A stretch of DNA of 64,000 nt from Ancylothrix sp036704045 (GCA_036704045.1 DATNQM010000022.1:609804-673803); one strand, 5' to 3'. Shown: positions 10,004 through 19,857, counted from the stretch's first letter. Notes: generated from the sequence alone by a model not told the origin. Made by a program: numbers and translations.

Positions 10004-13000
10004 CTAGCGGTCTGTGGTGTCTACGCGGAAACGTTCTACAGAGGTGAGCAAGTCGCGGGCGACTCCTACCAGGTTTTGCAAAGCTCCTGAAACTCTTTGG
10101 GCTTCTTGGGAAGTTTCTTGAGCCGTGAGTTCGACGGCCTGCATAACTTGGGCTACAGCGCGGGAAGTTTCAGTTTGTTCGACAGTATCGGCCGTGATGG
10201 AACGCACCAAAACATCGATCCGCTGAGCCACTTGGATGATTTCCTCAAGAGAGCGTTTGGCTTGTTCGGCCAATCGTGTGCCTTCAATAACTTGCTGAGT
10301 GCCTTCTTCCATTGCGGTCATTACTTGGCCGGTTTCACTCTGAATCTGCATCACGATTTGCTCAATTTCTTTAAGAGCTTTGGCAGAACGGTCGGCAAGC
10401 TGGCGAACTTCATCGGCAACAATAGCGAAGCCTCGACCGGCCTCACCAGCACGGGCAGCTTCAATACTAGCGTTGAGAGCTAACAAGTTGGTACGGGAAG
10501 CGATTTGAGAAATCAAAGCAACTATTTTAGAAATTTCTTGAGAAGATTCAGCTAATCGCTTGACTTTTCTCGTTGTTTCTGCTACTGTTTCTCGAATTTC
10601 TAAAATACCGGCTACGGTTTGTTCCACAGCTTCGCCGCCTTTAATAGCGGTAGCTGAAGCAAGACGGGCCACATCTTCAGCTTCTCTTGCACTGTCTGCA
10701 ACGCGCTGAATACTGTCTGTCATCACCTGCACCGAGTTCAGGGTAGCAGCCAGTTCTTCGGCTTGGCGTAAAGCATCGGAAGCTAAACTGCGAGCAAAAG
10801 ATTCGCTATCGGCGGAGCCTTTGGTAACTTGGCGGGCGGCGAGTTTCACCTGCATAACGATTTCCCGCAGGTTTTGGATAGTGAGGTTAAACGAGTCGGC
10901 GACGGCTCCGAGAACGTCAGCGGTAACTTCGGCTTGAACGGTAAGATCACCTCTGGCTGCTCCTTCTACGTCGTCTAGGAGGCGGATAACTTGCCTTTGT
11001 AGGTCTTCTTTGGCTTGTTCTTGTTCTTCGGCTTTGCGTTGGGCTTCGCTGGTTGTAGTGAAGATAATTCGGGCCATCGAATTAAATTTTGTCGCCAATG
11101 CGCCAAATTCATCTTCGGAAAGTACGGTGGCGCGAGCGCCTAAGTTCCCTTGAGAAACTGCGTCAAATTGCGCTTGCAGGTCATCGGTAGAACGTTTAAT
11201 CTGCCGGGAAGTTAGTTGTCCAATTCCTAGGGTAGTTAGTCCAGAGGCAATCCCAGCCGCTAGGGACATAGCAGCATTTTTTAGCTGGGGCATGGGGTAA
11301 AGCATGGCCGAGGAGTAACTAACGGCGGCGGTGGCAATCATGGCGACGGCGGCGCCGGTGAGAGATGTCCACAGTTGTTTGGTAGGTAGGGGTGCATTTT
11401 CAAAAAATGCTAACCAGCCCTGTTCATGGGTAACAGTTGGTTCTACCGATTGATCCGGTTGGGCGAAGGTGGGGACTGGTTCGCTTGTACCGGCAATACT
11501 AAAGATTTCATCATCCCGAATTAATGAGCCGTCGGTTAGGTCACTATTAAAACCAGAGCTTTTACTTGGTCGGGGTGTGGGCAGGCTTTTAGAGTTAAAA
11601 CCGAAACCGACTGGGGAAGGGCTGGTGGCGCCGGTGGAGTCTTCTGACAGGTCAAAATCGGGAATCATCCCGCCATAGTCATCAAAATCTTCAAATTCAT
11701 CTAGGTATTCAAAGCTGCCTCCGCTCGCTCCTTTTTCATTATTTGGACTTGTTAAAAATTCGCTACTCAGGGAGGAGTCATTAAACGGATCGTCTTCGTA
11801 TTCTCCGCTTGGCCAAGGCTCAAACTCTCTACTATGTCTTCGGTTGCCGTTGTTATAGCCGTTGGTGTTTTGAGTTGGGGTATAAGTTGCTCCCAAGGCT
11901 TGGTAGCCGTTGCTGGTTCCGTTATCGCTGTTGTTGTGCAAGTCCGAATTAGTTTCGGCAAAGTAGTCTACACCGGCCGCTTGCATTTTTTCTGCTCCCA
12001 TTAACAGGGTCGCATCTTCTGAAAAGGGTGTGTTTTTACTTGGGAAACGCTTGGCTGACTCGGAGCTACTAACTTGTTCTTGCAATAAAGACGCAGTTGT
12101 TGCATCTGTTGAGTCAATGGAATCAAGGTCACTGGCAAAAGGGTCTGAAAAGTCTGTGTTGCTGTCTCTAGCCTGTGACCACTCACTTTCAACATTTGGA
12201 CTTTCTGGCCACTCTAGTTCACCAAAGGCATCGTCAAGCTCACCAAAGGCTTCTGCTCCATCAAAACTGACGTTATCATATTGATTGTCTAGGCTATAGC
12301 CGTTGAGGTTGTTTGCTTCAGGTTCGCTGAAAAAGTTATTGCTGACTTCTGGGCTGGGATGAAAGTTGTTCTCGTACTCTCCCATTTGCTCGTTTATGGT
12401 TTCCTGGGGAGGTGAAAAGTCGGCTTTGCTATCCACTTCTTCCAAAGAAGGCATTTCTTCTACACTTAAAAAATCTGGAAGATCGCTACCTAAAAAGTCT
12501 TCGTTTCCGTTACTATCTTCATTTCCAAAACCATTGTCTTGATAGTTAAAAATATCAACTTGTTGATAGTCTCCTATTTCGTTCGCATCCAAAACAAAAG
12601 GGTCTTGATTGTCTAGGTTACTGTTGTTATCTGTTAGAAAGTTATGGTTTGTTCTGTATTCCGATTCGCTTTCACTTAAAAAAGGATTGCCCGATTCGCC
12701 GTTTTGTAAATCTTCTGAAACCCCTAAATCAAAACTGTTGCTTTCTAGTTCGCTAAGGTCAAAATCTCCCAGTTCATCTAACGTTTCAATGTTGAGACCG
12801 TTACTTGTTTGATGATTTTGATCAAATAAATCTATGGGAGGATTATTGTCTATATCATCAGAAATTTGATCATTAAAAGTTGGCTCTTCAAAATACCCCC
12901 TTTGATCAAAGTCGGCTTCTCGACTAGTTTCTATAAACTGATTGGTATCGGCTAATCCTTGGTTAGCTAAACTTGTGTAGTCTGGTTCTGATGTTAATTG

Positions 13001-13207
13001 TAGGACTGCTTCGTACTCTTCTCTAGCTTGTTCATATTGGTTAAAAACATAGCAATAGATATTACCACGCAGTAACCTGACACTATAATCTTCTGGCTGC
13101 TCTTGGACTAAGCGATCCAAAATAGCTGCTGCTTCTTCGTAGTGTCCGTCTGTATAGGCCGATTGAGCCTTTTCGTATTCCTGTGTGTAGTCTGTTGTTG
13201 GTGCCAT
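10004..13207 (-). CDS. hmpD: Methyl-accepting chemotaxis protein of the Hmp/Pil taxis system
   Basis: A 1067-residue transducer. The first 95 residues are TPR-like (YEKAQSAYTDGHYEEAAAIL; EQPEDYSVRLLRGN). Residues about 100-600 are Asp/Ser/Asn-rich and disordered-looking. Two hydrophobic segments (about 612-668) form the membrane anchor, followed by HAMP-like repeats and a long coiled-coil signalling domain. Its tip (about 905-942) is the conserved NLLALNASIEAARAGEAGRG...VADEVRQLADRSAKAL. There is no periplasmic ligand domain, so sensing is probably cytoplasmic or through partners, as in cyanobacterial PilJ. It is separated by about 110 bp from hmpE and 100 bp from hmpC on the same strand. In N. 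punctiforme HmpD localises to rings at cell junctions. Confidence 0.9.
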   Translation of the reverse strand: MAPTTDYTQEYEKAQSAYTDGHYEEAAAILDRLVQEQPEDYSVRLLRGNIYCYVFNQYEQAREEYEAVLQLTSEPDYTSLANQGLADTNQFIETSREADFDQRGYFEEPTFNDQISDDIDNNPPIDLFDQNHQTSNGLNIETLDELGDFDLSELESNSFDLGVSEDLQNGESGNPFLSESESEYRTNHNFLTDNNSNLDNQDPFVLDANEIGDYQQVDIFNYQDNGFGNEDSNGNEDFLGSDLPDFLSVEEMPSLEEVDSKADFSPPQETINEQMGEYENNFHPSPEVSNNFFSEPEANNLNGYSLDNQYDNVSFDGAEAFGELDDAFGELEWPESPNVESEWSQARDSNTDFSDPFASDLDSIDSTDATTASLLQEQVSSSESAKRFPSKNTPFSEDATLLMGAEKMQAAGVDYFAETNSDLHNNSDNGTSNGYQALGATYTPTQNTNGYNNGNRRHSREFEPWPSGEYEDDPFNDSSLSSEFLTSPNNEKGASGGSFEYLDEFEDFDDYGGMIPDFDLSEDSTGATSPSPVGFGFNSKSLPTPRPSKSSGFNSDLTDGSLIRDDEIFSIAGTSEPVPTFAQPDQSVEPTVTHEQGWLAFFENAPLPTKQLWTSLTGAAVAMIATAAVSYSSAMLYPMPQLKNAAMSLAAGIASGLTTLGIGQLTSRQIKRSTDDLQAQFDAVSQGNLGARATVLSEDEFGALATKFNSMARIIFTTTSEAQRKAEEQEQAKEDLQRQVIRLLDDVEGAARGDLTVQAEVTADVLGAVADSFNLTIQNLREIVMQVKLAARQVTKGSADSESFARSLASDALRQAEELAATLNSVQVMTDSIQRVADSAREAEDVARLASATAIKGGEAVEQTVAGILEIRETVAETTRKVKRLAESSQEISKIVALISQIASRTNLLALNASIEAARAGEAGRGFAIVADEVRQLADRSAKALKEIEQIVMQIQSETGQVMTAMEEGTQQVIEGTRLAEQAKRSLEEIIQVAQRIDVLVRSITADTVEQTETSRAVAQVMQAVELTAQETSQEAQRVSGALQNLVGVARDLLTSVERFRVDTTDR

Positions 13208-13309
13208 GCAACCTCCCCCTGCCCCAGCGCTTGTATCTTTTTCGATTTTGGATTTTAAATTTGAATGTGAATATAAAATCTTTAATTTATATTCTCAAAA
13301 TTTTATAAT

Positions 13310-13840
13310 TTATGTTGCCCAGCGAGCTGAACGCAGTATTTTGACTTGATCGAGGAGCCGCAAAACTCTTTCGCTGTCCGAACTCAATACCCATTGACCG
13401 TCTAGAAAGGGTTCCATACTGTCTGGGGCATTGGTTCTCCTTACAAGTTGTGCAGTGTCTAGCCAATCCATTCCTACAATACGATCAACAGCTAACCCCA
13501 GTATAGTGTCTTGGTCTTCTACCGCAATGACTGGTAGCTCTGGTCGATCTGTATTTAAAGGCGTGGTATCTCCTAAAAATTGTCCCAGATCCGCCACCCA
13601 GATTACTCTCCCCCGCACGTTTAGTGTTCCCAAAAGTAAGGAGGATACATTGGGTATAGGTGTAATGCGGTCAGGAGATGGAGAAATGACTTCTCTGATT
13701 CCTTTGGCTTGCAAAGCAAATTCGTTGCCGGACTGAACAAAAAATCGCAGGTGTAAATCACCTTCGGGACTTTCTAGTTCTTGAAAATCTGCTGCTGCGT
13801 CTGGCCCAATGCCTGTTAAAAAGTCTGGGGTTCCCACCAT
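13310..13840 (-). CDS. hmpC: CheW-like coupling protein of the Hmp/Pil taxis system
   Basis: A 176-residue single CheW domain (about 28-170). Recognisable elements are FFVQSGNEFALQAKGIREVI, the hydrophobic core VSSLLLGTLNVRGRVIWVADLGQFL, and AVEDQDTILGLAVDRIVGM. CheW proteins bridge the MCP tip and the CheA kinase, with no enzymatic activity. The position between the CheY-like hmpB and the MCP hmpD fits the hmp/pil order. There is a short N-terminal extension of about 25 residues. Upstream, 81 bp separate it from hmpB, so the two are probably co-transcribed. Confidence 0.88.
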   Translation of the reverse strand: MVGTPDFLTGIGPDAAADFQELESPEGDLHLRFFVQSGNEFALQAKGIREVISPSPDRITPIPNVSSLLLGTLNVRGRVIWVADLGQFLGDTTPLNTDRPELPVIAVEDQDTILGLAVDRIVGMDWLDTAQLVRRTNAPDSMEPFLDGQWVLSSDSERVLRLLDQVKILRSARWAT

Positions 13841-13921
13841 TGTTTTTTTGGCCTCCGAGATTTGTCTGGGCTTGTAAGTCTAGCGTTGTGGATTTTTTTG
13901 ACGAGGGTATAAACTATGGTT

Positions 13922-14287
13922 TTAGCCTCGCAATAGTTGTTTGACGGTGCCAACTAATTCTGTGGGTTGAAAGGGTTTTGCGATGTAGGCATCGGCTCCT
14001 TGTTTCATGCCCCAGTAGCGGTCAAATTCTTCTCCTTTTGATGAACACATGACAACTGGTACGTTTTGAGTTTTTGGATCTGCTTTGAGCCTACGGCATA
14101 CTTCATAGCCGTTCATGCGGGGCATGACAATATCCAATACTACTAAATCTGGACAGCTATCTTGGATTCGCTCTAGGGCTTCTACGCCATCAGAGGCGAC
14201 AGAAACGGTTAATCCGCTGCCTTTGAGGAGGTTTGAGATCATCTCGCGTTGCGTTACGCTGTCTTCCACAACTAGAACTGTACTCAT
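13922..14287 (-). CDS. hmpB: CheY-like response regulator of the Hmp/Pil taxis system (PilH type)
   Basis: A 121-residue stand-alone receiver. It has the acidic pocket (VVEDS), phospho-acceptor Asp52 in VLDIVMPRMNGYEVC, and Lys in IAKPFQPTEL. No output domain is present, so it acts by protein contact. It is the PilH-type partner in the hmp/pil set and is followed by hmpC. Its 5' side is a 784-bp gap before hmpA, so hmpB may start its own transcription unit. Confidence 0.88.
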   Translation of the reverse strand: MSTVLVVEDSVTQREMISNLLKGSGLTVSVASDGVEALERIQDSCPDLVVLDIVMPRMNGYEVCRRLKADPKTQNVPVVMCSSKGEEFDRYWGMKQGADAYIAKPFQPTELVGTVKQLLRG

Positions 14288-14397
14288 AAATTCTTACCTG
14301 AGAACTGATCAAATATATTAACTATTAACGGTGTTTAAGCTTTCGCTCGCGCTCGACCTTGCTTTTATAGCCTTTTATTTAAGGCTTTTTTTGGGGT

Positions 14398-14414
14398 TGT
14401 TCTTGATAAGAACA
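14398..14414. promoter_or_regulatory. Perfect inverted repeat upstream of hmpB, possible operator
   Basis: TGTTCTTGATAAGAACA is a dyad with 7-bp arms around a GAT centre, 111 bp before the hmpB start codon. The size and symmetry suit a dimeric DNA-binding protein, but I do not recognise the family. Confidence 0.4.
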
Positions 14415-14431
14415 GGAGGGGTAATTTTATT

Positions 14432-14462
14432 TTCCTAACCGTTAGAATTTGGCTGTTAGGAA
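14432..14462. repeat. 8-bp stem-loop upstream of hmpB
   Basis: TTCCTAAC at 14432-14439 is perfectly complementary to GTTAGGAA at 14455-14462, with a 15-base loop that itself contains a second GTTAG copy. It could be a leader hairpin or part of an operator region. Confidence 0.4.
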
Positions 14463-15071
14463 GATTTAGACGAGAAATGGATATTATAATATTACATTGG
14501 CTCATTTTTTAGGTAAGACACGGGACTGAACTCTTTTTTTGAGGAAAGTACGCCCAGAAGGTTTGATAATTGTTTTCTGTTTTGCTTAAGCAAGGGGTTA
14601 AGGGGCCGGTGAGTGTTTCTATAGGGTTGGATATTTTTGAGGGTATGTAGCTAGTTTTTAGTTAACTATTTGTCTAGTTACTACTATAGCGTTAACATAA
14701 AGCCCTAACGGCGATGATTTTAGAGGCTGTGTTCCTACCCCTAGGAGCGATTTAGTATAAAATTTCGTTGTTTTAGAGGTAATTCTCTGGGGTATGTTAG
14801 TTATTCGCTTAGTGTCCTTTAGAGAAATTGAGACTTTGGTTACTCTAGTTGGGGAGGTTGTCTAAGCGGAGACAATTATAAGTAGGAATTTGGGCTAGGT
14901 AGTAGGTGGAAATTTTTCTTTTTATGAGTTTGTTTTACGTTGTGGTAGTGGCTGTTAGGGTTTTGTTAAAGTTTTGGTGGTAGAGAAGTTGCTTTTTTTT
15001 GTTTGGGCTGATGGGTTTGTACTCAAACTGAAATGCCAAAGGTTAGGTTATTTTAGCGGGTTTGGGCTTGG

Positions 15072-16367
15072 TTAGTTGAAGGGTGAGGCCGATGTGTAGG
15101 TATCGTCCATATCTAAGTCAAGTTCAGCTTCAAGGGCATCTTCTAGTAATTTATTGGGTGCCGGTTGGGTTGGATCTCCGGGACCGGCATATTTTTCTAC
15201 TAGCATAAGAAGTTCACTTTCACCAAAGGGTTTGGTGAGGTAGTCGGTGGAGCCTACCATCCGGGCTTTTACTCGGTCAATAAAGCCGTCTTTGCCGGTG
15301 ATCATACAAATAGGGGTTTGACGAAAGGCAGTAGACCGGCGTAACATGGCGCAAATTTCATAGCCATCTAGTAGGGGCATAGTGATATCACATAAAATCA
15401 AGTCGGGTTTTAGTTGAAATACCAGACTGAGCGCTTTGACGGGGTTACTGATACCGCTGGCTTCGTAACCGTGTTGACTAAGGATATATTCGACAGATTT
15501 TCGGACAGCTACTTCGTCATCAATGCAGACGATGCGAGGAACTTTGGTGGGTTTGGGGGGAAATAGTGACCAAGCGTTGTTGCGGTCGTTTTGATTGAAG
15601 GGGCCGGTAAGCTGGACAAGTCCTTGTTGGACATAAGGATGAATGGCTCTGGCGACGGTGAGGACGTCGCGGTTGAGATAGCGGGCCAGGGTTCGGATGG
15701 TTGTTAGGCCATCTGCCCAACGGGTGAGAGTATTAAAGGTTGGTTCTGGTAGGGTTTCACGCAGTTTTTCTAGGTCGGTAATGATGGGACATTGGTTGGG
15801 GGATTGAATGTGGGGGTGAAATTGTTTCCATTCTTGGATACGCTGGACGATTTTGGGGACGTAGTTGCTAATTTCTAGGGTGGTAAGTTGAGGGGCTAGG
15901 GGGGCTCCCATTTCAAAGATAAAGGAGCCGTTATGGAGGTCTAGCAAGTCAAAGAGGGTTTCGTTGATCATGCTGTGGATGATGCTGCGCCCTTGGGATG
16001 GGGTGATGATGCGGTTTTCTAAGAGCGCCCACAGGTAGCCGTATTCGGGGGCGTTAGTGCTTGGTGTGGCTGGGGTTTCGAGCGTGTCGAGGGCGTTTTC
16101 TGCTTTATACCGGCGCAGGTAGTCTCGCAGACGCGATATGTTGCTGTCGCTGTCTGAGGTGGCGTAGATAATTTGACCATTGTTGAAGAAGACAAACCAG
16201 GACTGTTCTTGTTGCTGTTGGTCGTTCCTGCGTTGCCGGTCGCTTCCTTTGATGGCTGCGTTACCCGGTGGGTTGTAGGCTTGTACGAACAGTTCGCCAG
16301 TTCTTTGCCCCAACTCTATGAGTTGCAGGATGCTACGCATATCAATTTCTGTAAGATTTCCCTGCAT
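15072..16367 (-). CDS. hmpA: PATAN-domain response regulator of the Hmp/Pil taxis system (PatA/PilG type)
   Basis: A 431-residue protein with an N-terminal PATAN/DUF4388 domain: MQGNLTEIDMRSILQLIELG at the start, then TGELFVQA, SWFVFFNNGQIIYATS and, near residues 130-150, GRSIIHSMINETLFDLL. The C-terminal receiver (from about 278) carries CIDDE, Asp327 in ILCDITMPLLDGYE and Lys in LTKPFGESEL, then a short acidic tail. PatA-type regulators are the output proteins of cyanobacterial pilus-taxis systems and are thought to act on the pilus motors. It is the first gene of the minus-strand set and is separated from hmpB by 784 bp, unusual for this locus. Confidence 0.88.
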   Translation of the reverse strand: MQGNLTEIDMRSILQLIELGQRTGELFVQAYNPPGNAAIKGSDRQRRNDQQQQEQSWFVFFNNGQIIYATSDSDSNISRLRDYLRRYKAENALDTLETPATPSTNAPEYGYLWALLENRIITPSQGRSIIHSMINETLFDLLDLHNGSFIFEMGAPLAPQLTTLEISNYVPKIVQRIQEWKQFHPHIQSPNQCPIITDLEKLRETLPEPTFNTLTRWADGLTTIRTLARYLNRDVLTVARAIHPYVQQGLVQLTGPFNQNDRNNAWSLFPPKPTKVPRIVCIDDEVAVRKSVEYILSQHGYEASGISNPVKALSLVFQLKPDLILCDITMPLLDGYEICAMLRRSTAFRQTPICMITGKDGFIDRVKARMVGSTDYLTKPFGESELLMLVEKYAGPGDPTQPAPNKLLEDALEAELDLDMDDTYTSASPFN

Positions 16368-17784
16368 CCCCCTAAAAGGCTCTCCTTAGAAGCGTTTATG
16401 TTTATTAAAATCGGTCGTTATACGAGGTTGGTAACAGACGTTTTGATGTGTTTGTTGCCTAAAAAGCCGTTTGTTTTTTGAGTGTTGCTCGGATCTGTCA
16501 GTTTTTGTGATGCTGACTTATGCGCGATGTTAGTCTTTGTCTGTTTGCTCCTCATTGCTAGGAGGAGTGGCGCGACAGCCTTTAGGTTGTTGTTTGATTT
16601 TTGGTGGTAACAATATTTACTCATAATTTACTCATATCTTGCTCAGTGCTACACGGGTTTGGATAAGGTTTATAATGTTGTTTTTTAAGCTGCCAACCAT
16701 CCGCAGGTTTGTAAGCTAAAGTTATACTCTATCCTCAACTATTTATCCTGCCAAGGGTAACTCGCTTTTTAAAGGGGTGTTTTAGCTGGTGATTTCTGGC
16801 CTATTTTTCCTGTGGGGCAATTGGCGGGCTGGTTAGATAAATGACTTTTGCCAATGCTGCCGGTATAGTGATAACTGGTTATTTCGATTGGCCTTTATAT
16901 ATCAAGGAGTTATTGCTCTTAATTTTTTGTCTTTGCCTGCATTTAAAAATTTTGTCCGTTTTGGGTTTAATTTTTACTCTGCTAAAACTTTAACAGTTTT
17001 GTGAACGTTTAGGGCTTTGTTTATACTTTTATTTTGTTGCTTGTTTTAGTGAAGTTGACTTTATATAAAAGGGTATAGTTTTTGGCTAAATTATTGTTGA
17101 GGCTTTCAAGGGTTTGTTTTTTTCAGACATATATCTGCTTGTCTATGCCTTAATAAATAGGCCGGAATTGAGTTAGTTAGATTTAGTCCTACAGTTGATT
17201 GGCTTGTTTATAAATGGCGATGACAAACGTTTGAATCTTGAAAAAATAAGATACTTCACAATAGTTTACAAAGAGAGAGTTATCTGGGGGATCTTTGCCA
17301 GAGAAGCTTTGCCGACAAGTTAAAATTGGTATCAAAAAAAGAATGTTAAATATAATATACTCAATTTGTATAAAGGTGGGATTATAATAAATTAGCGAAA
17401 AAACCAATATTTTTAATGCTCACAACAAAAAAATTAGTAACAAGGTTTTTGGTAAAATCAAAGCCCATTAAAGTTTTTTAACTACTATAGGTTTTCTCAG
17501 AGGAGGTTGGCGGTAAAAAGACAGCAGTAGTTAATTGTCATTCTTCTTGAGTGGAGAGTTAAGATTGTTAAGAAATCTTGGGAATCTGCAAAGTGTCTTT
17601 TAAAAAAAAGGATGGGAACGCTTAGGGGGCCAACCAAAGGGGTTCTAAGAGAGGAAAAACTGATGATGGTAGAACTTAAAGAAAGGAGGGTCAATCAAAA
17701 TAAACGAGCAGCCAGCCTAAAATTTTAGGTGTGTAGAGTGAGAGAGCGCCACAAAAAGAATCAACAGGCTGTGGTATAAACAAA

Positions 17785-17804
17785 ATGAAAAACTTATTTT
17801 TCAT
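17785..17804. repeat. 8-bp hairpin in the hmpF leader region
   Basis: ATGAAAAA pairs perfectly with TTTTTCAT around a 4-base CTTA loop. It lies about 310 bp upstream of the hmpF start. Confidence 0.4.
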
Positions 17805-17872
17805 CGACTCAGGAAGATTCTGGCAATGGTTTACGTCCTAGTTGTTGATAGGGGTGTTTGAGTGCTGACAAG

Positions 17873-17888
17873 TTTAGGGAAACCTAAA
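17873..17888 (+). repeat. GNRA-type stem-loop in the hmpF leader region
   Basis: TTTAGGGAAACCTAAA forms a perfect 6-bp stem closed by a GAAA tetraloop, about 225 bp upstream of hmpF. GNRA loops are typical of structured RNA, so a long structured leader or a small RNA is possible. Confidence 0.4.
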
Positions 17889-18111
17889 TCTAAGCAGGAT
17901 ATAAGATCCGGGCTTGGTCAAGCATCAAAATTATGGTTTTATCCCTGATTACCGCTTAGTGCAAAGGTCTGTGATTAAAATTGTAAGGGGAATTGCTAAA
18001 CAGCAAGGTTGCGAAGCCTTGAGCACCGTTTAATAGGGTAAGCTAAAGCGCTGCTGTTAGGAAACGTTTATTTAAAAATTAGTAGTCTTAGATATAAAGA
18101 GGACGATCAGT

Positions 18112-19857
18112 GTGCTGTATCTAGCAGAAGTAAAAATACAAAAGGGCGGTGTGTTTGGAGGTAATAAGGGGCAACTCAAGCTGCTGGCTTGTCAACGAAG
18201 TGAGCAGAGTTGGACGGCGGTACCTGGGGAAGAGGTTATTGATGCTGATGAGGCAAGCAAGTTTGAGAACGGGATGTTGGTTCTTGTTGACTTGAATGCT
18301 AACAAGCAAGTACAGCGTCCACCTCAAGAAGCTGCGCGCCAATTAGTGACTATTTTGCAAAATTTCTCGCGTCTTCAGGATAAGTTTAAAACCCAGGAAG
18401 AGGAAATTGAGCAGTGGAAGCAGTCTTTGACGTATCAAAGTCAGGAACTCAACCGCCGGGAGATGGAACTGCAAACTCAAGAGGAAGAAATTGGGCAAAT
18501 GCAGGGCGAGTTTGAGCGTTTAGAGGCACTTCGTCAAGAAATTGATGGTGCCAGAGAACAAGCGAACCGCTTACAAGAGGAGTTGGAGCAAAAACGCCAA
18601 GAGTTAGAGACTTCATGGCAGCAGTTAAATGGGGAACGCGAACGCCTTGATGAGCATTTACAGCAAAATTCGGGTAAAAGTCTTGGTGACGAGCAATCTC
18701 GGTATATTCAAGAGTTGGTTGAAAATTTGTCTGGGGCTATTCCTCCGACGGCGGCGGTACGAGAGCAGCTGAATCGGGGTTTTGAAATGTTATCGCTTTC
18801 TCAGTCGGTTTTAGATCAACATTGGCAGAATCTTGAGTCTTTCCGGGGACAGGCTCAAAATATACAGTCTGAGGTTGACCGGCATCTTTCGGAATTTAAC
18901 GACCGGCAACGAGATTGTAATTCTGTGTTGTCTTCGGTGGAGCAGGCTAGGGTAGCGTTGAAGGTGCAGGAAAATACGTTGCGTTTGAAGGAAGATTATG
19001 CTCAGGCTCTTGGGTTGCGGTTGCAAAATCAAGAGGAACTTCACCGTACGGTTTACCAGCTTGTGGATACTTCGGATAAGGTGAGTATTAGTCCCAAGGT
19101 GGATGGGGAAGCGCTGGAGAGGATGGCTTTGGATGAGCTACAGGGTTTGGTGCAGCAACTTCAGCAAGCTTTGGAAAAGGATATTCCTTTTGTGAATGAC
19201 CAGCAGGATGAGTTGCGGTCTTCTCGTGAGACGATTGATGAGTTGCAGGTTAAGTTGGGCCGGGTTAGTGATTATGAGCGCCGGTCTGTTGAGGAGGAGT
19301 TGGCGGATGAGCAAGATCGTTATGAGATGTTGAATAAGACTGTTGAGGGGCAGTTGCGTATTATTCGAGAACGTAAGGAAATTTTGGCACAGCATGAGGC
19401 AGTTTTGTCTCGCCGTTTGGGTAAGCCGATGAGTTCAAGTTCCGATAGTCAGTTGGATTTTGGGCCTATTTTGAATACCATTGAGGCTCAGCGTCAACAA
19501 ATGGCGGAGGAGTTACAAAGCCTTGAGAGGGAAATTGAACAGATGCGCCAAAGTATTCAGCAGGCTCAGGGGATGATTGACCATCAGGCGGGGGATATGG
19601 CGCGACAGCAGGCTGAGTTGAGGCAGTTGGAGGAGACTTTGGTTGCTCGGCGGACGGCGGCGGCTCAGATGTGGGGTAAGGTTGGTTTGTATGAGGAGAT
19701 GTTGCAGCCGGTGCAGGAGCGTTTAAAGGAGGTTCGTTCTTCTTTGGAGGGGGCGGCCGGTAATTTAAATCAGGTGCAAGAAACAGGGGATTATCAATTA
19801 CAATTAATTGCTCAGTTGCGTCAGTTTATCCAGGGTTGGATGGGTGAGGGTTCTTAA
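18112..19857 (+). CDS. hmpF: HmpF-type coiled-coil pilus motility protein
   Basis: A 581-residue protein. The N-terminal 70 residues form a conserved globular part (MLYLAEVKIQKGGVFGG; KLLACQRSEQSWTAVPGEE; DADEASKFENGMLVLVDL). The remainder is almost entirely Gln/Glu/Leu-rich coiled coil (about 85-575), with a break around 195-235. This matches HmpF, a pilus motility protein of filamentous cyanobacteria that in N. punctiforme localises dynamically to the leading pole of each cell and is needed for type IV pilus activation. The start is GTG at 18112, with GAGG 9 bases upstream. It is divergent from hmpA and convergent with tilS. Confidence 0.88.
   Translation: MLYLAEVKIQKGGVFGGNKGQLKLLACQRSEQSWTAVPGEEVIDADEASKFENGMLVLVDLNANKQVQRPPQEAARQLVTILQNFSRLQDKFKTQEEEIEQWKQSLTYQSQELNRREMELQTQEEEIGQMQGEFERLEALRQEIDGAREQANRLQEELEQKRQELETSWQQLNGERERLDEHLQQNSGKSLGDEQSRYIQELVENLSGAIPPTAAVREQLNRGFEMLSLSQSVLDQHWQNLESFRGQAQNIQSEVDRHLSEFNDRQRDCNSVLSSVEQARVALKVQENTLRLKEDYAQALGLRLQNQEELHRTVYQLVDTSDKVSISPKVDGEALERMALDELQGLVQQLQQALEKDIPFVNDQQDELRSSRETIDELQVKLGRVSDYERRSVEEELADEQDRYEMLNKTVEGQLRIIRERKEILAQHEAVLSRRLGKPMSSSSDSQLDFGPILNTIEAQRQQMAEELQSLEREIEQMRQSIQQAQGMIDHQAGDMARQQAELRQLEETLVARRTAAAQMWGKVGLYEEMLQPVQERLKEVRSSLEGAAGNLNQVQETGDYQLQLIAQLRQFIQGWMGEGS

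Larger units (their letters stand above)
14288..15071. other. 784-bp noncoding gap between hmpB and hmpA
   Basis: No credible reading frame on either strand. The region is T/G-rich on the plus strand. On the hmpB-proximal side it holds a perfect 7-bp inverted repeat (14398-14414) and an 8-bp stem-loop (14432-14462). The rest has only short motifs. A separate hmpBCDE promoter or a small RNA could lie here. Confidence 0.5.
16368..18111. other. 1.74-kb noncoding region between divergent hmpA and hmpF
   Basis: Only short, compositionally poor frames occur, none with a good start and ribosome site. The hmpF-proximal part contains two tight stem-loops (17785-17804 and 17873-17888). Hormogonium genes of N. 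punctiforme are driven by a sigma-factor cascade (SigJ, SigC, SigF), so regulatory sites or a long 5' leader are plausible here. I cannot point to a specific promoter. Confidence 0.55.

Noticed and set aside
17189..17694. Two short minus-strand frames in the hmpA-hmpF gap
   Set aside because: Low-complexity, no ribosome site, no recognisable motif.
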